Positions 1-6,119 of a DNA stretch of 11,494 nucleotides are shown one piece after another. The translations under genes and the position numbers were made by a program. Under the pieces are notes generated by a model. The model saw nothing but the letters and a program-made list of their open reading frames with translations. It had not been told where the DNA came from and did no database searches. Source of the stretch: Candidatus Omnitrophota bacterium (GTDB lineage: Bacteria > Omnitrophota > Gorgyraeia > Gygaellales > JAHJCI01). Location: NCBI GenBank assembly GCA_018813085.1, contig JAHJCI010000084.1, forward strand, positions 1 through 11,494. Direction: 5' to 3'. How positions within the stretch are numbered: position 1 is the first letter of the stretch; the number at the start of each line of letters is the position of its first letter.

Positions 1-965
1 CAGACAACGGAAGTCTCTTCATCTTGTGCGATAATAAAGCCGCCCTTTTGTTTTATCTTCTTTGCCCCTTCCAATCCATCTTTTCCCATTCCGGTAAGAA
101 TGACGCCGATTACGTCAGAGCCAAAAACCTCTGCTGCTGACTCCATAGTTACATCTATCGAAGGCCTGACGAAATTAACCGGGGCATTACGGTTTAATTC
201 AAGTACCAATAGATTTTCTTCCTGCTCGGGTAATCTTTTTATGACCATATGGCTTCCGGCAGGAGCAACATAAACCTTAGAGCGTGAGATAATGTCTCCC
301 TGCCCTGCTTCCTTTGCCTTCAACTTGGATTGCCAGGATATTCTCTCGGCAAAACTTAAAGTGAAGCCTTCGGGCATATGTTGAACTATTAAGAAAGCGG
401 CGGCAATATCAATAGGTATATCCTGCATGACCTTCAATATCGCCCTGGGCCCTCCTGTAGATGCGCCGATAACAACTAACTTCTTAAATCTGACAGACTC
501 CTGCGTTATAGCTGGCTTTGCTGTTGTCGGACGGGCCAATGTAGATAAAAACTTGTCTAAATCTATTTCAGAAGCCATTTTAATCTTTGATACTATCTCG
601 TTCTTTAACCTGCGTATATCCAGGGAGATTTCTCCAGAAGGCTTGGAGATAAAATCTACTGCCCCAAGTTCCAGGGCCAAAATCGTAGCAGATGCTCCTT
701 TTTGAGTATGCGCCGAAAGCATAATCACCCGCGTAGGCTGCTTCTGCATTATTTCCTTTAACACTTCCAAACCATCTAAAACCGGCAGGTTTACGTCAAG
801 TGTAATCACGTCGGGTTTAAGCGCAAATACCTTATCTAATGTTTCTTTGCCGTCTTTTGCCTTAGCGATTACCTCAAAACGAGCATCGCTTGAGACAATA
901 TCCGATATGATTTTTCGCATCAGGAACGAATCATCGACTATTAAAACGCGTATTTTACTATCCAT
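1..965 (-). CDS. cheB: CheB, receptor-glutamate methylesterase/deamidase (C-terminus cut by window edge)
   Basis: Response regulator with an effector esterase that removes methyl groups from chemoreceptor glutamates and can deamidate receptor glutamines; acts in the cytoplasm on the receptor array. I read 321 codons from the ATG at 963-965 with no stop before the edge. Residues 1-110 are a receiver domain: acidic pair D11/D12, phospho-acceptor D57 (ITLDVNLP), S84 and K108. A linker of about 50 residues precedes the catalytic domain, with S169 (GASTGGP), H196 (VQHMPEGF) and D296 (TGMGKDG), the expected Ser-His-Asp triad. The visible end, AQDEETSVV, lies just before the GMP motif of the family, so roughly 30 residues are missing. 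The start lies 5 nt after the cheD stop, and GAGGT inside the end of cheD serves as ribosome site, so the two are translationally linked. Start and function are well supported. Confidence 0.96.
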   Translation of the reverse strand, partial: MDSKIRVLIVDDSFLMRKIISDIVSSDARFEVIAKAKDGKETLDKVFALKPDVITLDVNLPVLDGLEVLKEIMQKQPTRVIMLSAHTQKGASATILALELGAVDFISKPSGEISLDIRRLKNEIVSKIKMASEIDLDKFLSTLARPTTAKPAITQESVRFKKLVVIGASTGGPRAILKVMQDIPIDIAAAFLIVQHMPEGFTLSFAERISWQSKLKAKEAGQGDIISRSKVYVAPAGSHMVIKRLPEQEENLLVLELNRNAPVNFVRPSIDVTMESAAEVFGSDVIGVILTGMGKDGLEGAKKIKQKGGFIIAQDEETSVV

Positions 966-970
966 GAAAA

Positions 971-1483
971 CTATACCTCTTTTTGTCCCCTAGAAATAGT
1001 TTTAACAAGTACCTTACCTGTTTCAAGATCAAGCTCTATTGTCCTTCCTACGCTGCCCCCCAACTCCTCTACTAAGATATCAATACCGTATTGTTCAAGG
1101 AGCTCTTTTGCCATATCGATATTCTTTTCTCCGATGTTTAGTATGCTGTCTTTAGCAATAAAACTGAACATATGGGCTCCGCCGAATAACTTTGCTATAA
1201 GCCTGCTCTTTAGACAGCCCTCGCTCTTTAAATCCTCCAGCATCTTATTTATTACCGAATTAACAAACCTGCCAGGATTAGACTTAATCTTCGCCCTCTC
1301 AATGTCAGGAAGCATAGGATGAGCCATCGCTCCGATTTTCTTGACCGGGTCGTATAAAGTAATGCCCAGGCAGGAACCTAATCCTCTGGTAACCATAACA
1401 GCCGGCGCCCTTGCTATCTTCATATGAGCCATACTTACTTCAATAAGGCCGTGCGCTGCGATGTCTTCTTGTATTATCTCCAT
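971..1483 (-). CDS. cheD: CheD, chemoreceptor glutamine deamidase
   Basis: CheD converts specific receptor glutamines to glutamates and forms a feedback pair with CheC in Bacillus- and Thermotoga-type chemotaxis. The 170-residue protein has the family core VTRGLGSCLGITLYDP followed by GAMAHPMLP. T32, C38 and H55 have the same spacing (6 and 17 residues) as the catalytic Thr-Cys-His set of Thermotoga CheD. Further family segments are LFGGAHMF (about 99-106) and the C-terminal GGSVGRTIELDLETGKV. The chosen ATG has GAGGT about 10 nt upstream. It gives an N-terminal extension of some 12 residues before the usual start of homology (IEVSMAHMKIA), so an internal start at Met18 or Met21 is possible. 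The gene sits 50 nt after cheY1 and directly before cheB. With two CheC proteins in the same operon, the CheC-CheD partnership is very likely. Confidence 0.96.
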   Translation of the reverse strand: MEIIQEDIAAHGLIEVSMAHMKIARAPAVMVTRGLGSCLGITLYDPVKKIGAMAHPMLPDIERAKIKSNPGRFVNSVINKMLEDLKSEGCLKSRLIAKLFGGAHMFSFIAKDSILNIGEKNIDMAKELLEQYGIDILVEELGGSVGRTIELDLETGKVLVKTISRGQKEV

Positions 1484-1533
1484 CTTATCTTCTACCTCGT
1501 CGTTATTAATATTAACGGAAAGTAATTTTTCTA

Positions 1534-1902
1534 TCAGCCCAAAACTCTCTTTACGGCCTCTATTACCCTTGAAGGCTGAAAAGGCTTAGTTACGAAATCC
1601 TTTGCCCCTGCCTGTATTGCTTCAACGACTAAGGAATGCTGGCCCATTGCCGAAACCATGATGATTTTTGCCTGGGGATCTATCTTCATAATCTCTTTAA
1701 CGGCAGCGACTCCGTCAATCTCCTCCATTTTGGGCATTACAATATCCATAGTCACCAGGTCCGGTTTTACTTGTTGATATTTATCGACTGCTTCTTTCCC
1801 GTTTTCCGCTTCACCGCAAACTTCTATGCCCTCCTTCTTTAATATATCACTGAGCATCTTGCGCATAAATAACGCATCGTCCACAATTAATACTTTTGCC
1901 AT
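1534..1902 (-). CDS. cheY: CheY response regulator, paralogue 1
   Basis: Single-domain receiver that takes phosphate from CheA and carries the signal to the output machinery. In the 122 residues I see D8/D9, phospho-acceptor D53 (LVTMDIVMP), S84 in the switch position, F103 in the place of the aromatic switch residue (Tyr106 of E. coli CheY) and K106 in KPFQPSRV. The last motif is the one found in Thermotoga CheY, so the output face looks conventional. After D53-P57 there are three extra residues compared with ordinary CheY or with the CheB receiver here (MPKMEEIDG rather than MPxxDG); cheY2 shares this insertion. The gene starts 15 nt after the cheR stop with a strong ribosome site, GGAGGAGGGAGA. 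About 74 of 122 positions are identical to cheY2 by hand count. This is the likelier partner of the CheC proteins and of a FliM/FliN-type switch, if one exists elsewhere. Confidence 0.96.
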   Translation of the reverse strand: MAKVLIVDDALFMRKMLSDILKKEGIEVCGEAENGKEAVDKYQQVKPDLVTMDIVMPKMEEIDGVAAVKEIMKIDPQAKIIMVSAMGQHSLVVEAIQAGAKDFVTKPFQPSRVIEAVKRVLG

Positions 1903-1917
1903 TCTCCCTCCTCCTTT

Positions 1918-2745
1918 TTAAACAATTTTTTTTTCTTGATTTTTTTGAAATATTTTATGACTTAAGGCAACTGGTAATAATTTATTCCTTAAATCGCCTC
2001 TTATAGTCTCTACCTTCCCGATCACCAGATACCCCTTGGAGCAAAGGGTATTATAAAATTTATTAAAAAGCCTATCCTGCTCTTTCCAGCTGAAATAAAT
2101 CATCACGTTACGGCAGAAAATCGCATCTACATATTTCAAAGGCGGCTCGCAAAACAAGTCACAGCGAGTGAACCTAGCCATCTCTTTTATTCCGGCATCC
2201 AGTTGAAATAATCCTCCAGGAAGCGGTCTAAAATATTTATCGAGCCTTCTTTTATCTACTTCTTTCAAGCTGCCTAAGTCGTACTTGGCTTCCCTGGCCT
2301 TTTCCAAGATACCGCTATCTATATCTGTACCCCAGATTTTTACAAAGAAATCTTTTCTCTGAACTAACTCCTCTTTTAACATAATCGCCAAAGAGTATGT
2401 TTCCTGCCCCTGCGCACAACCGGCAGACCAGATACGTATTGTCTTGCTGGCCCCCGACTCTTTACGTCCTATGATATCTTTAAGGCAGTATTTCCTGAAA
2501 TAATCAAAAACTTCCGAATCGCGAAAAAACTGCGAAACATTTATCGCCAGCGTATCCAGAAATTTATTGAACTCTTCGTCGTTTTTCTTTATCCGGCTAA
2601 GATATTCTGCAAGGCTATCCAGATTGCACAACTTCATCCGGTGGCTTAAACGGCGAAAGAGGAAATTTTCGCGATACGAACTTAAGTCAATCCCCCTTGC
2701 TCTGCGGAACATCGTGATAAACGCCTTAATTTCTTCTTTCTCCAT
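1918..2745 (-). CDS. cheR: CheR, chemoreceptor glutamate methyltransferase
   Basis: SAM-dependent O-methyltransferase that methylates receptor glutamates, opposing CheB. The 275-residue length is normal for the family. Residues 1-75 form the helical N-terminal domain, ending in NVSQFFRD (69-76). The SAM site is IWSAGCAQGQETYSLA (105-120), a variant of the usual GEEPYS form. D141/D143 (GTDID) follow, and CRNVMIYF (211-218) is the family motif after strand 4. No TPR or other C-terminal extension and no receptor pentapeptide-docking appendage is evident. No Shine-Dalgarno sequence precedes the ATG (upstream is AAATTTTATAA), unlike cheY1 or comFB. The 100-nt gap to comFB contains a possible promoter, so the gene may start a secondary transcript with cheY1, cheD and cheB. 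The identification is secure; the lack of a ribosome site leaves the exact start slightly open. Confidence 0.95.
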   Translation of the reverse strand: MEKEEIKAFITMFRRARGIDLSSYRENFLFRRLSHRMKLCNLDSLAEYLSRIKKNDEEFNKFLDTLAINVSQFFRDSEVFDYFRKYCLKDIIGRKESGASKTIRIWSAGCAQGQETYSLAIMLKEELVQRKDFFVKIWGTDIDSGILEKAREAKYDLGSLKEVDKRRLDKYFRPLPGGLFQLDAGIKEMARFTRCDLFCEPPLKYVDAIFCRNVMIYFSWKEQDRLFNKFYNTLCSKGYLVIGKVETIRGDLRNKLLPVALSHKIFQKNQEKKIV

Positions 2746-2812
2746 TTTATAAAATTTATTCTCGAATTCATATCAACAATTTTCTTCTTATTCTAACTAA
2801 AATCCCGGATTT

Positions 2813-2844
2813 ATTATAATAAAACCAAGGATAGAAATAATCAA
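2813..2844 (-). promoter_or_regulatory. Possible internal promoter upstream of cheR
   Basis: On the minus strand a perfect TATAAT lies at 2813-2818. A TTGATT, the nearest -35-like hexamer, is at 2839-2844, immediately after the comFB stop, but the 20-bp spacing is too long for a good sigma70 promoter. The surrounding 100 nt are very AT-rich, so a chance match is quite possible. If real, it would start transcription near 2806 and give cheR-cheY1-cheD-cheB partial independence from the upstream genes. Confidence 0.3.
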
Positions 2845-2845
2845 C

Positions 2846-3115
2846 TTAATGCTGAGGCTTTAAGCTTATAAGCGTTATCGCATTAGTGAGCTCCTTAATA
2901 ACATCCGCACGGAATTGTACTTCCACTTCCTGGAGCTTTGTATAGAGCCTGCCTTTATCTGAAACAAAATACTTGGGAGGCAACCTATTCAATGCCCAAG
3001 CCATTATATCATACTGGCACTTCTGGCATTTGCAAATGTTTTTAATTTCGGTTCCCTCAAGCATGCTATTCAGCGCCTCCTTAACTATGTCTTCCATATA
3101 ATTATGAATCTCCAT
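2846..3115 (-). CDS. ComFB family protein (late competence / cyclic-dinucleotide-receptor family)
   Basis: Small 89-residue cytoplasmic protein of the ComFB family (Pfam ComFB). Signatures are NYMEDIVKEAL near the start, a cysteine cluster C28-x-C30-x-x-C33 that probably helps hold a metal, then DIMAWALNRLPPKY (36-49) and the C-terminal AITLISLKPQH. The family takes its name from the Bacillus subtilis competence operon. To my knowledge, recent work on cyanobacterial members reports binding of cyclic di-nucleotides and effects on pili or competence; this is recalled, not seen here. The ATG has a good AGGAGG about 9 nt upstream. It sits between the ftsA/pilM-like gene (64-nt gap holding a palindrome) and cheR, inside the chemosensory run. 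I infer that it couples second-messenger state to this pathway or to the actin-like scaffold. Family assignment is firm; role is open. Confidence 0.9.
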   Translation of the reverse strand: MEIHNYMEDIVKEALNSMLEGTEIKNICKCQKCQYDIMAWALNRLPPKYFVSDKGRLYTKLQEVEVQFRADVIKELTNAITLISLKPQH

Positions 3116-3140
3116 TACTTATGCCTCCTTCAATGAGCAC

Positions 3141-3173
3141 TTGATACTTGACATTTCAAATGTTGAGTATCAA
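3141..3173. repeat. 33-bp near-perfect palindrome between the ftsA/pilM-like gene and comFB
   Basis: Arms 3141-3156 (TTGATACTTGACATTT) and 3158-3173 (AAATGTTGAGTATCAA) surround a single central base. Fourteen of 16 positions match; the other two, adjacent, are G-T wobbles when read on the plus strand but A-C mismatches in the minus-strand transcript. It begins 6 nt after the ftsA/pilM-like stop and ends before the comFB ribosome site. No U-rich run follows on the minus strand, so it does not look like an intrinsic terminator. It could be an operator, an mRNA-processing hairpin between two cistrons, or a small mobile palindrome. Confidence 0.7.
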
Positions 3174-3179
3174 TCTGCT

Positions 3180-5324
3180 TTAAATCACTTCCTTATTTAG
3201 TTCCTCAAAAAGAATTTTAACCTGAGAGCCCTCTGCTAAAGGAGTAGTAAACCCAGCAGGCTGGTCATTAACCAGTATCTTCATTGTTTTTCCTTTCAAC
3301 CTCTGAGGATCGACATCGATATACCTGAATATCTCCGAAAGTATGACCTGACGCTCCTGTAAATAATAAACTTTTATATCGGCTCCGTCAACTAAAAATT
3401 CTTCAGGCCTGACTTGCTTGCCGTTCATAAATATCTGAACCGGCTCAATCTCTATGTCTATATCCTTGCCGTCAACATTTATTCGTATGCGCTCAGAGAC
3501 CTTGGGAATATTTACGACATCCTTTATTTTATAAAAAGTCGCTACGTCAGGCAAGAAATCTATTAGATCGGAATCATTAACCAGGGTATCCAGATTAACG
3601 CTGCTGCCGTTAAGCAAGAGGGTAAAATTACGCTGAGTTAATAAATGCGGCTGGTTGTTTATATTAATCAGGATCTGTTTCTCGTTAAGCGTATTTATAT
3701 TGATATCTTTGGAAACTAATACCTCCCTTAAAGTCAGCGCCAGGGTCTTGATAGATGCGCGGTCAGCAACCGGGGTATCAGGAGTAACCCTTTCATCGTT
3801 CATAACTACGGGTGCATTAATTTCTAAAGCCTCCTGGTTGAAGATAACCCTTACTGGCTTTATATCCGAGAGGTCGCAGATAAGGGCACTGGCATCCTCG
3901 CCGTCCTTGGCATCGTAAAACTCAATAACATCTCCCGGCTTTATTTTACACGACAAAGAGGGAGCGGGCTTCCCGTTTAATATTACCTTTGCCGGCTCTC
4001 CCATTGTCCCCTTTACGACTTTCAACTCATTGTTAATCTTCACCGTTAAAGCCAAACCAGGCCTTGGATGAAGCTTCTTATTATCAATCCCGGAGAGAAT
4101 AAGCGCTCCCAGAATATCCTTTTTCTGATAAAAATCCAGCATGTTTAATTTGATTCCGTTGACTTCGATATCGATAAACCTCAAACCCGAAGCCTGAGCA
4201 GTCATTATTGCAATACCCAGAGGAGTAACTGATTCCGGGCCTGTCAGGCGATTAGTATTATCCTTAATCCCCTTTATGGCTGATGGCCTGCGGATGCCGA
4301 CTTTATCCGCTTCTATATTGAAGCTCGCAGCCAGCTCATTAATCAAATTATAAGTAAGGCTTCCCCCTCCGACACCCACTACTGCCTGGGGAGGGCCTGC
4401 GTTTAAATCCAGGGCTAATTTTGCTATGGAACCGGCAAGTGCCCTTATCCTGGGGATTATACCTTCTTTTATCTGTTCTGATTTAATTGAGCGCTTCTTG
4501 CCCCATATGTCTTCATATTCTATCTCTTTGTGAGACTGTAGTAATCTTTTAATTCTTTCGGCGGTAGTGAAATCTACTAATAATTTTTCGCAAATCGCCT
4601 CAGTAACCTCATCCCCGGCTTCAGGCACCATGCCATAAGCAAACACTACCCCTTCCCTGGTTAAGGCTAAATCGGAAGTGCCTGCTCCGATATCAACCAA
4701 CAGTATGTTAAGATGGCGCATCTCAAAATGGATAATGGCATTAATGGCGGCAATCGGCTCAAGGGTAATATTGATAAGCTCAAGGCCTGCTTTCTTTAAG
4801 ACGGCAAAGATACTGTCCAGGACTACGCGGGGCAGGAATGTAGCGATTACCTCTACAGATACATTCTGTCCCTTGTGACCTATAAGGTTTGAAATTCTGC
4901 TTCCGTTTAATTCATAATATACAGGGCTATAGCCTACGCAGTGAAACTGCGAAAGGTGCGAGTCCGCATCGGCAATTATCTTTTCCACGGCCTCCAGTTC
5001 TAAATCTCTGACCAACTGATAATCCAATTCCGCCTCAGCCGGCAATTCCCTGGTAATCTTTTCTTTAAAAGTCACCAGGTTTCTGCCCGCGACTGCCACA
5101 CCTACTTTATTCAATTTTTTATGAAGCCTGGATTCAAGATTTTCCTTAATCTTTTTTACCGTCTTGACTACTTCTTCGATACTGTGAATCTGCCCATCAA
5201 ACATAGGCCTGCTTATGTGCTCCATAATATCGACATCGAGAATCTCTAATTGCTCCTCTGCTTGGCGGGCAATAATCCCCATCACCTTCCTTGTCCCAAT
5301 ATCTAAAGCAAAAATTTCTTTCAC
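3180..5324 (-). CDS. FtsA/PilM-like actin-fold ATPase with long C-terminal beta-grasp-like tail
   Basis: The first ~380 residues of this 714-residue protein match the FtsA/PilM branch of the actin-ATPase fold: phosphate-1 loop LDIGTRK (7-13), the SHS2/1C subdomain (about 80-170), phosphate-2 loop VDIGAGTSDLAL (210-221), adenosine motif GVGGGS (317-322) and TPLGIAI (367-373). Bacterial FtsA is usually near 420 residues. Here the rest is a tail with at least four similar units, each a strand containing N-G or N-D, then a P/L-x-x-G/S-D turn and a hydrophobic strand (about 445-471, 567-591, 628-654, 680-706). These resemble ThiS-like beta-grasp repeats. No terminal amphipathic membrane helix of the FtsA kind is visible. 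Long FtsA-like proteins of this sort occur in Clostridia. The start is GTG at 5322-5324, with AAGGA 8 nt upstream. In this operon it may scaffold a chemosensory cluster, pilus or division apparatus; that is inference. Confidence 0.85.
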   Translation of the reverse strand: MKEIFALDIGTRKVMGIIARQAEEQLEILDVDIMEHISRPMFDGQIHSIEEVVKTVKKIKENLESRLHKKLNKVGVAVAGRNLVTFKEKITRELPAEAELDYQLVRDLELEAVEKIIADADSHLSQFHCVGYSPVYYELNGSRISNLIGHKGQNVSVEVIATFLPRVVLDSIFAVLKKAGLELINITLEPIAAINAIIHFEMRHLNILLVDIGAGTSDLALTREGVVFAYGMVPEAGDEVTEAICEKLLVDFTTAERIKRLLQSHKEIEYEDIWGKKRSIKSEQIKEGIIPRIRALAGSIAKLALDLNAGPPQAVVGVGGGSLTYNLINELAASFNIEADKVGIRRPSAIKGIKDNTNRLTGPESVTPLGIAIMTAQASGLRFIDIEVNGIKLNMLDFYQKKDILGALILSGIDNKKLHPRPGLALTVKINNELKVVKGTMGEPAKVILNGKPAPSLSCKIKPGDVIEFYDAKDGEDASALICDLSDIKPVRVIFNQEALEINAPVVMNDERVTPDTPVADRASIKTLALTLREVLVSKDININTLNEKQILININNQPHLLTQRNFTLLLNGSSVNLDTLVNDSDLIDFLPDVATFYKIKDVVNIPKVSERIRINVDGKDIDIEIEPVQIFMNGKQVRPEEFLVDGADIKVYYLQERQVILSEIFRYIDVDPQRLKGKTMKILVNDQPAGFTTPLAEGSQVKILFEELNKEVI

Positions 5325-5395
5325 TCCGCCCTTCCTTTTTTGCTTTTAATTAGAAATCTATTTTTACTAAATTCTTTCTCTATCATCTTAGACAT
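5321..5395 (-). CDS. Small ORF (24 residues) translationally coupled to the FtsA/PilM-like gene
   Basis: The ATG at 5393-5395 is preceded at 7 nt by AGGA in a purine-rich tract (GGGAGGCAGGAAAGATAA). The frame encodes 24 residues, lysine- and arginine-rich, beginning MSKMIEKEF and ending KKGRAE. It stops at a TGA whose first two bases are inside the GTG start of the downstream gene (GTGA overlap), the classical arrangement for coupled translation. Its last codons contain the downstream ribosome site. There is no homology I recognise. It may be a leader peptide whose translation opens the downstream start rather than a functional protein. An ORF this short can arise by chance, so the evidence is mainly its ribosome site and the overlap. 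Confidence 0.45.
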   Translation of the reverse strand: MSKMIEKEFSKNRFLIKSKKGRAE

Positions 5396-5454
5396 TTATC
5401 TTTCCTGCCTCCCATTATTTTTCATCACAGCTGTTTACGCATTAGGAAGGGCGG
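5326..5454 (-). promoter_or_regulatory. Long-range duplex able to mask the FtsA/PilM-like ribosome binding site
   Basis: In the minus-strand transcript, CCGCCCUUCCU (plus 5444-5454) is perfectly complementary to AGGAAGGGCGG (plus 5326-5336), which is the Shine-Dalgarno region lying one base before the GTG start. The 11-bp duplex has 8 G-C pairs and encloses a 107-nt loop containing the 24-codon small ORF with its own ribosome site. Formation would block initiation on the ftsA/pilM-like gene. A ribosome finishing the small ORF would melt it. The pairing is read directly from the sequence; the regulatory role is inferred. I recognise no known riboswitch class in the 152-nt gap. Confidence 0.5.
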
Positions 5455-5476
5455 GGTTCATCTCCTGCTTTCTTAA

Positions 5477-6100
5477 TTACAACCCTACGGTTTTTAGAAT
5501 TTTATTAAGGCTTTCTACTTCTAGTAAAAAGATAACCAGAAGGTCTAACTCTGTACCCTCGATTAGCATGCGGTTCTCAATGGGAAGAATATAACTGGCG
5601 TCATCCTTTATAAATCTTTTTATCATAACCTTTGCCAGTTTGTCTATTCTGTCTATTGAGGTTGCGGAAATAGAAGGTATCAACTGGTAGAGGTTCAGGA
5701 ATTGGCCTACTGCATTTAAGTAAGAGCAGCATATAATATGCGAACTCTCGCTAAGGGCTGATTCATCCTCTAAATTGAATACCTCGGTAGAGCCGATTTT
5801 CCTCTTTGTCAGGATATCTATCATGGATAAAGCGCTTTTCTGCGGGAATAGAACCAGCATTCCGCCTTTGAGTTTGCCTAATATTTTAAGAGAAATAGCG
5901 ATGCTTATTCCGCTAACTTTTCCCATTATGCTAATCTCGGAAAGCTTGCCTAATTGCAGGAGCCTTACCTGCGGAACGTTTATGTTAACTTTCCTGCCCA
6001 GGAGCTGGCTTAAGGCGGTAGCGGAATTACCCGCACCGATATTCCCGATTTCCTTTAGGGCATCTAACTGCTCGGTGCTCAAATTTAGCTTTTTCTCCAT
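5477..6100 (-). CDS. cheC: CheC-family CheY-P phosphatase, paralogue 1
   Basis: CheC proteins dephosphorylate CheY-P and bind CheD, closing the adaptation loop. This 207-residue protein has the first phosphatase motif intact: ALKEIGNIGAGNSATALSQLL with E17 and N20. The second, pseudo-symmetric motif at 115-130 reads ALSESSHIICCSYLNA: E118 is kept, but the catalytic Asn is His (position 121) and the Gly is Ser. So one of the two usual active sites is probably dead or altered. Family segments LGKLKGGMLVLFPQKSA (74-90) and the C-terminal half are otherwise normal in length. The ATG is 19 nt after the cheA stop with a strong GGGGAGGA. It lies between cheA and the ftsA/pilM-like gene, while the second cheC lies on the other side of cheA. 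It could serve CheD control more than phosphatase activity. Confidence 0.92.
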   Translation of the reverse strand: MEKKLNLSTEQLDALKEIGNIGAGNSATALSQLLGRKVNINVPQVRLLQLGKLSEISIMGKVSGISIAISLKILGKLKGGMLVLFPQKSALSMIDILTKRKIGSTEVFNLEDESALSESSHIICCSYLNAVGQFLNLYQLIPSISATSIDRIDKLAKVMIKRFIKDDASYILPIENRMLIEGTELDLLVIFLLEVESLNKILKTVGL

Positions 6101-6119
6101 TTACTTTTCCTCCCCGCGG

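Noticed and set aside
3141..3173. Intrinsic transcription terminator after the FtsA/PilM-like gene.
   Set aside because: The stem is AT-rich, no U-run follows on the minus strand, and the next gene starts 26 nt later with a ribosome site in between.
5409..5465. Very short ORFs of 5-9 codons upstream of the 24-codon small ORF.
   Set aside because: They have poor or badly spaced ribosome sites and lengths expected by chance; only the 24-codon frame has a well-placed site and a start/stop overlap.
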